DNA from: Aureibaculum marinum
GTDB lineage: Bacteria > Bacteroidota > Bacteroidia > Flavobacteriales > Flavobacteriaceae
Assembly (NCBI RefSeq): GCF_003813905.1
Contig: NZ_RPFJ01000032.1
Span: 1 to 39,833, forward strand
Direction: 5' to 3'
Length of the DNA: 39,833 bases
Under the pieces are notes generated by a model that worked only from the letters and a program-made list of their open reading frames with translations, did no database searches and was not told where the DNA came from. A program made the position numbers and the translations under genes. The number at the start of each line of letters is the position of its first letter. The first letter of the stretch is position 1. This document shows, one piece after another, positions 24,549 to 33,190 of the stretch.

Positions 24549-24920
24549 TTAAAGAAACTTTGGCATATAAATAATTATACCTATAAATATAGCTATAATT
24601 GCAGCAAAAGTGGCTGCACCTGCTGAAATATCTTTGATAAAGCCAATTCTTTTATTATAGGCAGGATGTATAAAGTCTAGTAGTTTTTCTATCGCAGTAT
24701 TTAATGACTCAGCTACGAGCACCAACCCTATTGCCAACCACTGAAACATCCATTCTAAAGATGAAATCTCCATAAAATAACCAACAAAGGTCATTACTAT
24801 TGCAATAAAAAATTGCACCATTATACTATGTTCTGTGGTAATTAATAACAGCATACCTTTTAGTGCAAATTTCAAACTTCTTAATCTGCCTATTAAAAAA
24901 TTATCATTTGAATTTTTCAA
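24549..24920 (-). CDS. dgkA: Diacylglycerol kinase (DgkA family)
   Basis: This 123-residue membrane protein has three hydrophobic segments and the DgkA/undecaprenol kinase signature: AESLNTAIEKLLDFIHP with the catalytic glutamate and asparagine, then KDISAGAATFAAI. It phosphorylates diacylglycerol or undecaprenol for lipid recycling. The start is TTG at 24920 (KNSNDNFLIGRL follows); no in-frame ATG is available nearby. It begins three bases after the tpx stop, so the two genes are probably cotranscribed. Confidence 0.93.
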   Translation of the reverse strand: MKNSNDNFLIGRLRSLKFALKGMLLLITTEHSIMVQFFIAIVMTFVGYFMEISSLEWMFQWLAIGLVLVAESLNTAIEKLLDFIHPAYNKRIGFIKDISAGAATFAAIIAIFIGIIIYMPKFL

Positions 24921-24923
24921 AAC

Positions 24924-25430
24924 TTATTCGTCAAGTAAGGCTTCTAATGCCGCTTTATAATTAGGTTCATCAACAATTTCAGGTACTTGTTCTGTATATA
25001 TCACTTTGCCTGATTCATTAATAACAACTACAGCTCTAGAATGTAAATGAGCCAATGGGCCATCTATAATTTCTAGACCATAATTTCTTCCAAATTCACC
25101 TGTAGCAAAGTCTGATAAGTTAATTACACTTTCAATACCTTCTGAACCACAAAAACGACCTTGTGCAAAGGGTAAATCTCTAGAAATACATAATACTTTA
25201 GTATTGTCTAACTCCGATGCTTCCTGGTTAAATTGTCTTACAGAAGCCGCACAAGTTCCCGTATCAACACTAGGAAAAATATTTAAAATTACCTTTGATC
25301 CTTTATAATCTGATAAACTAGATTTAGACAAATCTGTTTTTACTAAGTTAAAATCAGGAGCCTGACTACCAACTTTTGGTAATTCGCCTGATGTATTAAT
25401 TATATTCCCTTTTAATGTTATTGATGCCAT
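24924..25430 (-). CDS. tpx: Thiol peroxidase (Tpx, atypical 2-Cys peroxiredoxin)
   Basis: This 168-residue cytosolic enzyme reduces hydroperoxides using thioredoxin. The peroxidatic cysteine is C60 in PSVDTGTCAASVRQF, and the resolving cysteine is C94 in AQGRFCGSEG. Their spacing and the SVDTxxC motif are specific to Tpx. The protein starts with ITLKGN and keeps VGSQAPDF. The ATG is clear, with the -7 element TATTTTTG 22 bases upstream. dgkA follows after three bases. Confidence 0.96.
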   Translation of the reverse strand: MASITLKGNIINTSGELPKVGSQAPDFNLVKTDLSKSSLSDYKGSKVILNIFPSVDTGTCAASVRQFNQEASELDNTKVLCISRDLPFAQGRFCGSEGIESVINLSDFATGEFGRNYGLEIIDGPLAHLHSRAVVVINESGKVIYTEQVPEIVDEPNYKAALEALLDE

Positions 25431-25452
25431 ATTTCTATTAATTTAATTTCCT

Positions 25453-25460
25453 CAAAAATA
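25453..25460 (-). promoter_or_regulatory. -7 promoter element before tpx
   Basis: The minus strand reads TATTTTTG, an exact TAnnTTTG match, 22 bases before the tpx ATG. The gap (25431-25614) also holds the divergent promoter for the next plus-strand gene. Confidence 0.5.
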
Positions 25461-25557
25461 CAATAAATTTAAAGAGTTGAACCTATCTACAAACACAAAA
25501 GCAGTAACAAGTGACAGTATTAATTATTTTTTAACAAAATCATTTAGTTATTTTATC

Positions 25558-25565
25558 TATTTTTG
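25558..25565 (+). promoter_or_regulatory. -7 promoter element before the secreted protein gene at 25615
   Basis: TATTTTTG is an exact TAnnTTTG match, 49 bases before the ATG at 25615. It is divergent to the tpx promoter about 100 bases away. Confidence 0.45.
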
Positions 25566-25614
25566 ATAATCAAAAGTTACATTTTAGACATTAAAATACT
25601 GATAAACGATAGTA

Positions 25615-26319
25615 ATGTATTTAACTTTTTTAAAAAAGACATTTTTTTACATGCTTCTAATGTTAGGATTTGGAACTCAATTGTTCGCTCAGTTAGATTC
25701 TATTCCTCAAGTAAAGTCATTATCAATTAATGATGGGCAAAAAGAGCTTAAAACATTAGACATCTCTTTATTAGATATGTCTAAACAAGAATCTATTTTT
25801 AATGTTGAAAAAAAGCCATATTTGCTTGGTTTTAAATCAAATGTTGATAAATATTTCAATCTTCCTGAAACTTCAAAGCGAAAAGTTTCTAATTTTATGG
25901 GTGGTTCTGGCAATGATGAAGACGATTCTGACATCTTAAAAAAGAAATATTTTAATGGCAAAGATATGAGTAACGTACAACTTTCTAGTGATTTTAGCTT
26001 GGGTACATTACATAGCACATCAAAAACTGTAAGAATAGAAGTAAGAGACCATAGTCTGGTTGACGGTGATCGAATTAGAGTATACTTAAATGAGAAATTA
26101 TTAAAATCTAATGTAAGCTTAAAAGGGTTGTATTATATTATTAATATAGATTTAAGAAAAGGATACAACCGTATTGATATTGAAGCTCTTAATGAAGGAT
26201 TTTCAGGCCCAAATACTGCCGAAATTAGAGTATTTGATGAAAATGGATACTTGCTTTCTGAAAAAGAATGGAATATAAGAATGGGGCAGATAGCTACATT
26301 AGGAGTTGTAAAACAATAA
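25615..26319 (+). CDS. Conserved secreted protein of unknown function
   Basis: This 234-residue protein has an N-terminal signal peptide (hydrophobic stretch about residues 10-25, ending LFAQ). The middle (about 80-120) is charged and glycine-rich, with GGSGNDEDDSDILKKKYFNGKDM. The C-terminal ~110 residues form a beta-rich domain: VRIEVRDHSLVDGDRIRVYLN, then YNRIDIEALNEGFSGPNTAE and VFDENGYLLSEKEWNI. That domain resembles extracellular beta-sandwich modules, but I cannot name a Pfam family. It is a single gene with its own promoter box and a weak hairpin after the stop. It is likely periplasmic or surface-exposed. Confidence 0.75.
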   Translation: MYLTFLKKTFFYMLLMLGFGTQLFAQLDSIPQVKSLSINDGQKELKTLDISLLDMSKQESIFNVEKKPYLLGFKSNVDKYFNLPETSKRKVSNFMGGSGNDEDDSDILKKKYFNGKDMSNVQLSSDFSLGTLHSTSKTVRIEVRDHSLVDGDRIRVYLNEKLLKSNVSLKGLYYIINIDLRKGYNRIDIEALNEGFSGPNTAEIRVFDENGYLLSEKEWNIRMGQIATLGVVKQ

Positions 26320-26320
26320 A

Positions 26321-26348
26321 AAACTAATGAGTTTGTATAAATTAGTTT
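26321..26348 (+). terminator. Weak AT-rich hairpin after the secreted protein gene
   Basis: AAACTAAT and ATTAGTTT form an 8-bp stem with a 12-base loop, starting two bases after the stop. Only one G-C pair is present and no strong T-run follows, so termination is doubtful. Confidence 0.35.
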
Positions 26349-26432
26349 AGAATAGAATAATATTACATTAACTGTTATAAAATAGATTAACCAACTATTT
26401 TTAATTTAGTATTAAATAAATATCCCTAGGTC

Positions 26433-26843
26433 ATGACCGAAAAGCATCAACTATTAACAGACCAACAACTAGAAGAACAATTTGAAAACTGTACCTTACC
26501 TCCAGTACTTGTTACTCATGAAGCTCACTTAAGATTAGCTTACATACATATAAAAAAGTACGGATTTAAAACTGCAGCTGTTAACCTATATAAACAATTT
26601 ACTACTTTCAGTGTAAAGTTTGGCAACATACTTATTATCAGCAAATCAGCTATAAAAACATTTGTAAAGTTAATTTATGATTTTATTAAAAAATCTAGAT
26701 CTACTAGCTTTAGAGATCTTATGTTAGAATTTCCTGATATAAAAACAAGATTTGCTGATTTACTATCTAAGTCTAAACAAAATGAAAAATCTAACGAAAA
26801 AGGAAATTATAAACATCAATTAGTAGGTTTTAGCACACTGTAA
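26433..26843 (+). CDS. Conserved hypothetical small helical protein
   Basis: This 136-residue soluble protein has no signal peptide or membrane segment. The N-terminal half contains LTDQQLEEQFENCTLPP and then THEAHLRLAYIHIKKYGFKTA, a pattern (HxAHLRLAxxHI) I associate with an uncharacterised family of short bacterial proteins. The second half keeps the helix-rich arrangement but looks diverged (FRDLMLEFPDIKTRFADLLS), and the last ~25 residues are polar. The histidines of THEAH could bind a metal or act in catalysis, but I have no basis for a function. It is a single gene, convergent with the lipoprotein gene at 26857 and 13 bases from it. Confidence 0.65.
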   Translation: MTEKHQLLTDQQLEEQFENCTLPPVLVTHEAHLRLAYIHIKKYGFKTAAVNLYKQFTTFSVKFGNILIISKSAIKTFVKLIYDFIKKSRSTSFRDLMLEFPDIKTRFADLLSKSKQNEKSNEKGNYKHQLVGFSTL

Positions 26844-26856
26844 TTGCTCTAGTATA

Positions 26857-27882
26857 TTAATATTTAGTTGCAATTTCAGAATTTAAATAACCTCGTTTTA
26901 GCTTAATATCTTTACAAGATTCTAACACTCTTTCCGATAAAAAGAGTACCGATTGTATTGATCCAACCACTAAACGAGCAGAAGTTTTATTGTGTTTTAA
27001 CTTTTTTATTTCATCTTTAGTAAATTTACGTTTATCCTTTTTACGTTGTATAAGTTCATTAATTGATTGATTCAAATGCTCTAAATTTGAATAGTATAAG
27101 TTACAATATTGATTGAATTGATTCTTATCAGAGTTTTTCAACTCCGTTAACTTATTATAGGTAGTGCTAATTTTATCTTGTAAATAAGTTAGTTTTTCAA
27201 CATTTAAATCATTATAACTATTAGAGGCAAGTAATTCTTTCAAATAATCTATATCTTTGGTGCCTACTAACATTAAATATTCAACTTCTAATCCTTCCTC
27301 TTTTAAGGTATTTACATATTCATTCTCTATTTTTTGAGTTATTTTTTTACTTTTAACCCTTAAAATACTATCTGATTTTTTAAATTTTGAGTAGATATTA
27401 ATTGTTAGCTTATGCAAAACGGCAGCTTGATTAAATTTATCATTTCTATATTCCTTTTTACTATAATAAGAATTACAGCTATTAATTGTTACCGCAAAGG
27501 CTCTTGCATTTATTTTATAAGATCTTATTAATGGATTTAACTCTTTTAAGACCGGTAATGCAATGGCACTGTCTAAGTGTTTTAAAGAATAGAGTTGAAA
27601 ATCATCAATTTGAGAAAAATTAACAATCTTATCAAGTTCCATATTATTTGCATTACTACCAAACAAATTAATATAGTCATTATATACTTCAAACGCCCTA
27701 ACTGAATAACTATTAAAACTTTTATCTATTGAAGCAATTTTTATTAATTTTTGAACATGTTCTGTAGGTTTCTGCAGTGTAATTTTATTTGCTTGATCAT
27801 CTAGCTCTTTATCATTACTCTTATTACAAGCTATAATCATCAATAAACAAAATGATGGTATAATAATTTTTTTTAGTCTCAT
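26857..27882 (-). CDS. DUF3829-like (YiiG-type) lipoprotein
   Basis: This 341-residue protein has a lipoprotein signal peptide (lipobox IIAC, C19). The mature part is almost wholly helical and lysine-rich. YNDYINLFG near residue 67 and the helical repeats around LKELNPLIRSYK, YYSKKEYRNDKFNQAA and YNKLTELKNSDKNQFNQY resemble the DUF3829 family of lipoproteins such as E. coli YiiG. The family's function is unknown. It is a single gene with a TAGTTTTG -7 box 33 bases before the ATG. The family assignment rests on overall pattern, so treat it as moderate. Confidence 0.6.
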   Translation of the reverse strand: MRLKKIIIPSFCLLMIIACNKSNDKELDDQANKITLQKPTEHVQKLIKIASIDKSFNSYSVRAFEVYNDYINLFGSNANNMELDKIVNFSQIDDFQLYSLKHLDSAIALPVLKELNPLIRSYKINARAFAVTINSCNSYYSKKEYRNDKFNQAAVLHKLTINIYSKFKKSDSILRVKSKKITQKIENEYVNTLKEEGLEVEYLMLVGTKDIDYLKELLASNSYNDLNVEKLTYLQDKISTTYNKLTELKNSDKNQFNQYCNLYYSNLEHLNQSINELIQRKKDKRKFTKDEIKKLKHNKTSARLVVGSIQSVLFLSERVLESCKDIKLKRGYLNSEIATKY

Positions 27883-27914
27883 AATTAAATCTTTGTGGTT
27901 AACTATTTCAATTA

Positions 27915-27922
27915 CAAAACTA
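27915..27922 (-). promoter_or_regulatory. -7 promoter element before the DUF3829-like gene
   Basis: The minus strand reads TAGTTTTG, an exact TAnnTTTG match, 33 bases before the ATG. A short CCCTT/AAGGG hairpin at 27946-27959 lies just upstream of it. Confidence 0.5.
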
Positions 27923-27988
27923 AAGGTCTAATTATTAGATGTTACCCCTTTATTAAGGGTTTTTAAAATAAGGAAATTGGTAAAATAG

Positions 27989-28018
27989 AAAAACCCAAAG
28001 CAAATGCTTTGGGTTTTT
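27989..28018 (-). terminator. Rho-independent terminator after lpdA (near-symmetric, may act both ways)
   Basis: AAACCCAAAGC and GCTTTGGGTTT form a perfect 11-bp stem with a four-base loop. T-runs flank it on both strands. It lies about 65 bases after the lpdA stop. Confidence 0.88.
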
Positions 28019-28082
28019 TAATCTATTTTTAAACTAAAATATTAAGCTCAATAAAAACGAAATATTTAATTTTTAAAATTAA

Positions 28083-29468
28083 TTACAGATGAATAACTTC
28101 ATCATAAGCATCAGCAACAGCTTCCATAACCGCCTCACTCATAGTTGGGTGTGGATGTATTGTTTTCAACACTTCATGCCCTGTGGTTTCCAGCTTTCTT
28201 CCTAACACAGCTTCTGCAATCATATCAGTTACACCAGCTCCAATCATATGACAACCTAACCATTCGCCATATTTAGCATCAAAAATTACTTTTACAAATC
28301 CATCTGAATTCCCAGATGCTTTAGCTTTACCAGATGCAGAGAATGGGAATTTACCAATTTTTAACTCGTAACCTGCTTCTTTAGCTTCTGCTTCTGTCAT
28401 TCCAACACTTGCAATTTCAGGTGATGCATAGGTACATCCAGGAATATTTCCATAATCAATAGCCTCAGGATTTAATCCTGCTATTTTCTCAACACAAGTA
28501 ATTCCTTCTGCTGAAGCTACGTGTGCTAATGCTGGTCCATGAACTATATCTCCAATAGCATAATAACCTGGCAAGTTAGTTTGATAAAAATCATTCACAA
28601 TAATTTTATCTTTATCAGTAGCAATTCCAACATCTTCAAGACCTATATTTTCAATATTGCTTTTAATACCAACTGCCGACAAAATAACATCAGCCTCTAA
28701 AACTTCTTCTCCTTTTTTGGTTTTTACTGTGGCTTTTACTCCATCTCCAGAAGTATCTACCTTAGTAACACTAGATTCTAGCATAACGTTAATGCCCGAT
28801 TTTTTAAAAGAACGTGCAAATTGTTTTGAAACGTCTTCGTCTTCTAAAGGTACTAAATTAGGCATATACTCAACTATGGTAACCTCTGTTCCCATAGTAT
28901 GATAGAAATGAGCAAACTCAACTCCAATTGCTCCTGACCCTACAACTATCATCTTTTTAGGTTGTTCAGGTAAAGTCATTGCTTCTCTATAACCAATTAC
29001 TTTTTTACCATCTATCGGTAAAAATGGTAATTCACGAGAACGTGCTCCTGTTGCAATAATAATATGATCAGCTGAATATTCCGTTGTTTTATCATTATTT
29101 GTTACATCAACTTTTTTTCCTGCTTTTACTTTACCAAACCCTTCAATGACATCAATTTTATTCTTTTTCATTAAGAACTGAACACCTTTGCTCATTCCAT
29201 CAGCTACGTTTCTACTACGCTTAATAACAGCAGAAAAATCTTTATCTATTTCTTTTGCTTTTAGTCCATAAGCATCAACGTGCTTAAGATAGTCATAAAC
29301 TTGAGCACTTTTTAATAGAGCTTTAGTTGGAATACATCCCCAATTCAAACAAATTCCTCCTAAATTTTCTCTTTCAACAACAGCTACTTTAAATCCCAAT
29401 TGAGATGCTCTAATGGCAGTTACATACCCGCCTGGTCCACTTCCTATGATAATAATGTCGTATTTCAT
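28083..29468 (-). CDS. lpdA: Dihydrolipoyl dehydrogenase (E3)
   Basis: This 461-residue flavoenzyme reoxidises dihydrolipoamide in the pyruvate and 2-oxoglutarate dehydrogenase complexes (and glycine cleavage), reducing NAD. The FAD motif GSGPGG is at 9-14 and the redox disulfide C40/C45 lies in GGICLNWGCIPTK. The NAD site VVGSGAIGVEFAHFY is near 175, the second FAD motif YYAIGDIV lies mid-protein, and the H440-P-T-M-S-E445 catalytic pair is near the C terminus. Length and motifs are standard. It is transcribed alone between a promoter box at 29580-29587 and a strong terminator. Confidence 0.97.
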   Translation of the reverse strand: MKYDIIIIGSGPGGYVTAIRASQLGFKVAVVERENLGGICLNWGCIPTKALLKSAQVYDYLKHVDAYGLKAKEIDKDFSAVIKRSRNVADGMSKGVQFLMKKNKIDVIEGFGKVKAGKKVDVTNNDKTTEYSADHIIIATGARSRELPFLPIDGKKVIGYREAMTLPEQPKKMIVVGSGAIGVEFAHFYHTMGTEVTIVEYMPNLVPLEDEDVSKQFARSFKKSGINVMLESSVTKVDTSGDGVKATVKTKKGEEVLEADVILSAVGIKSNIENIGLEDVGIATDKDKIIVNDFYQTNLPGYYAIGDIVHGPALAHVASAEGITCVEKIAGLNPEAIDYGNIPGCTYASPEIASVGMTEAEAKEAGYELKIGKFPFSASGKAKASGNSDGFVKVIFDAKYGEWLGCHMIGAGVTDMIAEAVLGRKLETTGHEVLKTIHPHPTMSEAVMEAVADAYDEVIHL

Positions 29469-29579
29469 ACTTTCTATATTAATTATTCTTTATTTTAACT
29501 TCAATTTTGTTCTTATTAATTACTAAAGGCTCAAGTTTAAAAAACAAATCTGCATTTACTAATTTTTAAAACCAAAGCA

Positions 29580-29587
29580 CAAATTTA
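29580..29587 (-). promoter_or_regulatory. -7 promoter element for lpdA
   Basis: The minus strand reads TAAATTTG, an exact TAnnTTTG match, 111 bases before the lpdA ATG. It overlaps the last codon of the upstream permease gene. Confidence 0.35.
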
Positions 29588-30817
29588 ATCAAATTTTATC
29601 GCTTTTACTGGACTAATTTTACTAACTATATACGATGGTACTAAAAGCATTAACAAACACAATACTAGCGTGCCAAAGTTGAGAATTAGAATATTAGTAA
29701 AACTAAGATAAACAGGGGCTTCACTGACATAATAATTTTCTGGATTCAATTTAACAAACCCAAAATACTTTTGCGTCAATAATAAACCAATACCTATAAT
29801 ATTACCCCAAAATAAGCCCTTTGCTATTAAATAAGCTGCATTATACAAAAACACCTTTCGAATACTCCAATTTGAACTACCTAAAGATTTTAAAATACCA
29901 ATCATTTGTGTACGCTCTAAAATTAAAACAAGTAAAGCGGTTATCATATTAATACCTGCAATTAATATCATAATTACAATAATTACTACGATGTTAGTAT
30001 TTAATAAATCTAACCATTCAAAAATTGGAGCATACTTTTCCGAAATAGTTTGAGCATTTAAAGTGGAACCCACCTGATGATAAATTTCTAATCCTTTTTC
30101 TTCTAAATCATTAAAATTATTTAATATTACTTCAAAACCTCCAATTTGATTTTCACTCCATTTATTTAAACGTTGTACTTGTTTTAAGTCTCCAATTACA
30201 TAATTTTCATCAAATTCTTTATAACCAGAATTATAAATACCTACAATTCTTAACACTCTTAAATTTGGTGCAGAACCATCATCCTTCATAAAAAACAGAT
30301 TAAACTTATCATTTAGCTTAAGTTTTAATCGGTCTGCAGTATGTTTTGAAATCAGTACTCCGTCAGACATCTTATCAGTAATCGTTAATAGATTACCTTC
30401 AATTAGATATGTTTTAAAAAAAGACCAATCATAATCTGAATTAACTCCCTTATAAATTACACCTTCAAAATCAGTTGCTGTTCGAATAACTCCTGCTTTT
30501 GTAGCAAAAGTTTGAACATTTTTCACCCCAGACACATTTTCAAATTTTGGGTAAAAATCTTGATGTAAAGAAATAGGACTTACTGTAATTTGCGAATTAT
30601 TATCTTCGTAATTGGCTATAAGAATATGGCCGTTAAACCCAGAAATTTTTTCTTTTATTTTTTTTTGGAGACCAACAGTTGTTGCAATAGAAATTAACAT
30701 AATAATAATTCCCATTGCAATTGCTGTTATGGCAATTTTTATAATTGATGAAGAAATACTACTTTTATACTGTTTACCAGTAATAATCCGTTTAGCTAAA
30801 AATAACTCGTAATTCAA
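29585..30817 (-). CDS. LolC/LolE-type ABC transporter permease (FtsX/MacB fold)
   Basis: This 410-residue protein has one N-terminal membrane segment (about residues 25-50), a periplasmic MacB-like domain (about 55-265) and three C-terminal segments (about 275-400). That is the layout of LolC/LolE, the lipoprotein-releasing permease. MNYELFLAKRI at the start, KISGFNGHILI near 57 and LVLILERTQMIGILKSLGSS are typical. It would hand lipoproteins to LolA (21228), fitting the many lipoproteins here. The start is TTG at 30817, the only start in the frame before an upstream stop. Only five bases separate it from the divergent namZ start, so its promoter must lie inside namZ. Confidence 0.9.
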   Translation of the reverse strand: MNYELFLAKRIITGKQYKSSISSSIIKIAITAIAMGIIIMLISIATTVGLQKKIKEKISGFNGHILIANYEDNNSQITVSPISLHQDFYPKFENVSGVKNVQTFATKAGVIRTATDFEGVIYKGVNSDYDWSFFKTYLIEGNLLTITDKMSDGVLISKHTADRLKLKLNDKFNLFFMKDDGSAPNLRVLRIVGIYNSGYKEFDENYVIGDLKQVQRLNKWSENQIGGFEVILNNFNDLEEKGLEIYHQVGSTLNAQTISEKYAPIFEWLDLLNTNIVVIIVIMILIAGINMITALLVLILERTQMIGILKSLGSSNWSIRKVFLYNAAYLIAKGLFWGNIIGIGLLLTQKYFGFVKLNPENYYVSEAPVYLSFTNILILNFGTLVLCLLMLLVPSYIVSKISPVKAIKFD

Positions 30818-30822
30818 ATCTT

Positions 30823-32085
30823 ATGATAAATTTCAATTTCAAAAATACGCATTTCTTTTGGGTTTTTATTTTCGTTTTTGCATTGATTTCTTGTAAAAAT
30901 AAATCAACCGATAAAAATGACAATAAATATGCTGAAAACATCCAAAATTCTACACCTGACAGCTTGTCATCTAAATTTCACAATAACAATGTAAAAACAT
31001 CAACACCAGATAATTACATCAACTTAATTAAAGAAAAAAATGTAGGTATTGTTGGCAATCATACAAGTATTGTACATAATAAGAATAACGGATATACACA
31101 CCTAGTAGACACCTTAATTTCACTTAAAATTAATGTAAAAAAAGTATTTGCTCCAGAACATGGATTTAGAGGAAAAGCAGATGCAGGTGAAAAAGTTGAA
31201 GATGGTAAAGATCCAATAACAGGATTGCCAACAATCTCTTTATATGGTAAAAATAAAAAGCCTAGCCCTGAACAATTAAAAGATTTAGATATCATTATTT
31301 TTGACATACAAGATGTTGGTGCTAGATTTTACACCTATATTTCTACTTTGCACTATGTGATGGAAGCTTGTGCCGAAGCCGATATTCCTGTAATTGTTAT
31401 TGATAGACCTAACCCTAATGGACATTATATAGATGGACCTATCAGAGAAGAAGAATTTAAAAGTTTTGTAGGAATGCATCCCGTACCTATTATTTATGGT
31501 ATGACTATAGGTGAATATGCCAAAATGATTAATGGAGAAAAATGGCTCCATAATGGTATACAATGCAAATTAACCGTTATGCCTTTAAAAAATTACACTC
31601 ATCAAACTCCTTATGATTTACCCATTAAACCATCACCTAATCTTCCTAACGCTCAAGCAATAAATCTTTATGCAAGCCTTTGTTTTTTTGAAGGTACTAA
31701 GATTAGTGCTGGTAGAGGTACAGAAATGCAATTCCAAGTATTTGGAGCTCCATTTTTACCTGAGGATAAGTTTCCATTCTCTTTTACTCCAACAGCTAAT
31801 GAAGGTGCTAAAAACCCTAAATTCAAAAACGAATTATGCTATGGAAAGGATTTAAGGAATTATAAAAAACTAAATTACATTAATTTAAACTGGTTAATTG
31901 AGGCTTATAATTCAAGTAAAGAAAAAGAAAAGTTCTTCAATAGCTTTATGCCTAAATTAGCAGGTACAAAGAAATTACAAGAACAAATTGCAAAAGGAAT
32001 GTCTTCTGATGAAATAAAAAAAACATGGCAAAAAGATATTGAAAGTTTTAAAAAAGTGAGAGCTAAATATTTAATCTATAATTAA
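30823..32085 (+). CDS. namZ: Exo-beta-N-acetylmuramidase NamZ (DUF1343 family), lipoprotein
   Basis: This 420-residue protein has a lipoprotein signal peptide (lipobox LISC, C24) and a single DUF1343/NamZ domain. Signature stretches are NVGIVGNHTSIV, FAPEHGFRGKADAGE, TGLPTISLYGKNKKPS, DIIIFDIQDVGARFYTYISTL, VIDRPNPNGHYIDGP and SAGRGTEMQFQVFGAPF. NamZ enzymes (Bacillus subtilis YbbC, Tannerella) release terminal MurNAc from peptidoglycan fragments. Lipid anchoring suggests action in the periplasm. A serine hydrolase follows after four bases, echoing the Bacillus namZ/amiE neighbourhood. It is divergent from the LolC/E gene with five bases between the start codons. Confidence 0.93.
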   Translation: MINFNFKNTHFFWVFIFVFALISCKNKSTDKNDNKYAENIQNSTPDSLSSKFHNNNVKTSTPDNYINLIKEKNVGIVGNHTSIVHNKNNGYTHLVDTLISLKINVKKVFAPEHGFRGKADAGEKVEDGKDPITGLPTISLYGKNKKPSPEQLKDLDIIIFDIQDVGARFYTYISTLHYVMEACAEADIPVIVIDRPNPNGHYIDGPIREEEFKSFVGMHPVPIIYGMTIGEYAKMINGEKWLHNGIQCKLTVMPLKNYTHQTPYDLPIKPSPNLPNAQAINLYASLCFFEGTKISAGRGTEMQFQVFGAPFLPEDKFPFSFTPTANEGAKNPKFKNELCYGKDLRNYKKLNYINLNWLIEAYNSSKEKEKFFNSFMPKLAGTKKLQEQIAKGMSSDEIKKTWQKDIESFKKVRAKYLIYN

Positions 32086-32089
32086 TTTA

Positions 32090-33178
32090 ATGAAATATCT
32101 TTCCCTTGTATTCGCCCTTGTAATTTATAATTTTTGTTCTGGTCAAATTCTTGATACTCCACCTCCTTCAAATTATCAAAAAGAAGTGGACTCTGTTAAT
32201 GCGAAAGCATTCCGTTTTATGTTAAAAGAAAAAATTCCGGGTATGGCCATTTCCATATCTAGACACGGTGAATTATTCTTTTCTAAAGGATTTGGTGTTT
32301 CAAATTTAAAATTAAATAGAGCGGTATCTGCAGAAAATACGCTATTTAGAATTGCAAGTATTTCCAAATCCATAACTGCTTTAGCCATGGCAAAATTGGT
32401 TGACAAAGGTAAGCTCAATTTTGAGGAAAGCATTTATACTTACCTGCCTAAATATCCTAAAAAGAAATACGATTTTACAGTTAAACAAGTGGCTGGACAT
32501 ATTGCTGGAATTAGACATTATATTGGGGGCGAATTTATTCTTAATAAAAAAATTAGCATTACAGAAGGTTTAGAAATTTTTAAAAATGATTCTTTAAAAT
32601 TTGAACCTGGAACTGGTTACAGTTACAGTACTTACGGATGGAATCTCTTAAGCGAAGTGGTGCAAAAATTAACAAAACAACCATTTGATGTCTTTGTTAA
32701 AAGTTCCATTTTTGAGCCTTTGAAAATGAAAAATTCTTTGTTAGAATATTCTGATTCTATTTTACCAAACAAAACTGAATTTTATAGAAAAACAAACGAT
32801 GGAACTATTGTAATTGGTCCTGAAGTAAATAATGAATTTAAAGCAGCCGGTGGTGGATTTTTATCCACTTCTAATGATTTAATTCTTTTTGGTAATGAAA
32901 TAATAAATCCAACTATTATAAACAAAAGCACAGTAACAAAATTAGTAACATCTTTAAAAACAAATGATGGTAAAGACACGGGCTACGGAATTGGTTTTGT
33001 CACAAATAAATCTAAAAATAATACTCCCAGATATTCGCACTCAGGTGGTGGAATTGGTGCTACAACATTGCTTTTGATGTATCCTGAAGAAAATTTAGTC
33101 ATTGTTATTCTAACAAACCTATCAAATGTAAAAATTAAAGATTTTGGTAATGAATTAGAAGGAATATTTCTTAATTAA
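32090..33178 (+). CDS. Secreted beta-lactamase-family serine hydrolase, possible MurNAc-peptide amidase (AmiE-like)
   Basis: This 362-residue protein has a signal peptide (about residues 1-19; no lipobox) and one Beta-lactamase/PBP4-type domain. The nucleophile motif is S90-I-S-K93 (RIASISKSI), and HSGGG stands for the third motif. The second motif reads YST in YSYSTYGWNLLSEV instead of YxN, as in LACTB-type peptidases. In Bacillus, AmiE, a relative of this fold next to namZ, cuts the MurNAc-L-Ala bond. The four-base spacing from namZ here makes the same role attractive, though the substrate cannot be read from the sequence. It ends 12 bases from the convergent DUF6174 gene. Confidence 0.86.
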   Translation: MKYLSLVFALVIYNFCSGQILDTPPPSNYQKEVDSVNAKAFRFMLKEKIPGMAISISRHGELFFSKGFGVSNLKLNRAVSAENTLFRIASISKSITALAMAKLVDKGKLNFEESIYTYLPKYPKKKYDFTVKQVAGHIAGIRHYIGGEFILNKKISITEGLEIFKNDSLKFEPGTGYSYSTYGWNLLSEVVQKLTKQPFDVFVKSSIFEPLKMKNSLLEYSDSILPNKTEFYRKTNDGTIVIGPEVNNEFKAAGGGFLSTSNDLILFGNEIINPTIINKSTVTKLVTSLKTNDGKDTGYGIGFVTNKSKNNTPRYSHSGGGIGATTLLLMYPEENLVIVILTNLSNVKIKDFGNELEGIFLN

Positions 33179-33190
33179 AATCTTTCTCTA

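Noticed and set aside
27945-27966. Terminator-like hairpin CCCTT/AAGGG with T-run on the plus strand
   Set aside because: No plus-strand gene precedes it, the stem is only five base pairs, and it lies upstream of a minus-strand promoter, so a terminator role is not supported.
31285-31563. 92-codon minus-strand ORF inside namZ
   Set aside because: It is antisense to a well-conserved NamZ domain, and its product has no recognisable motif.
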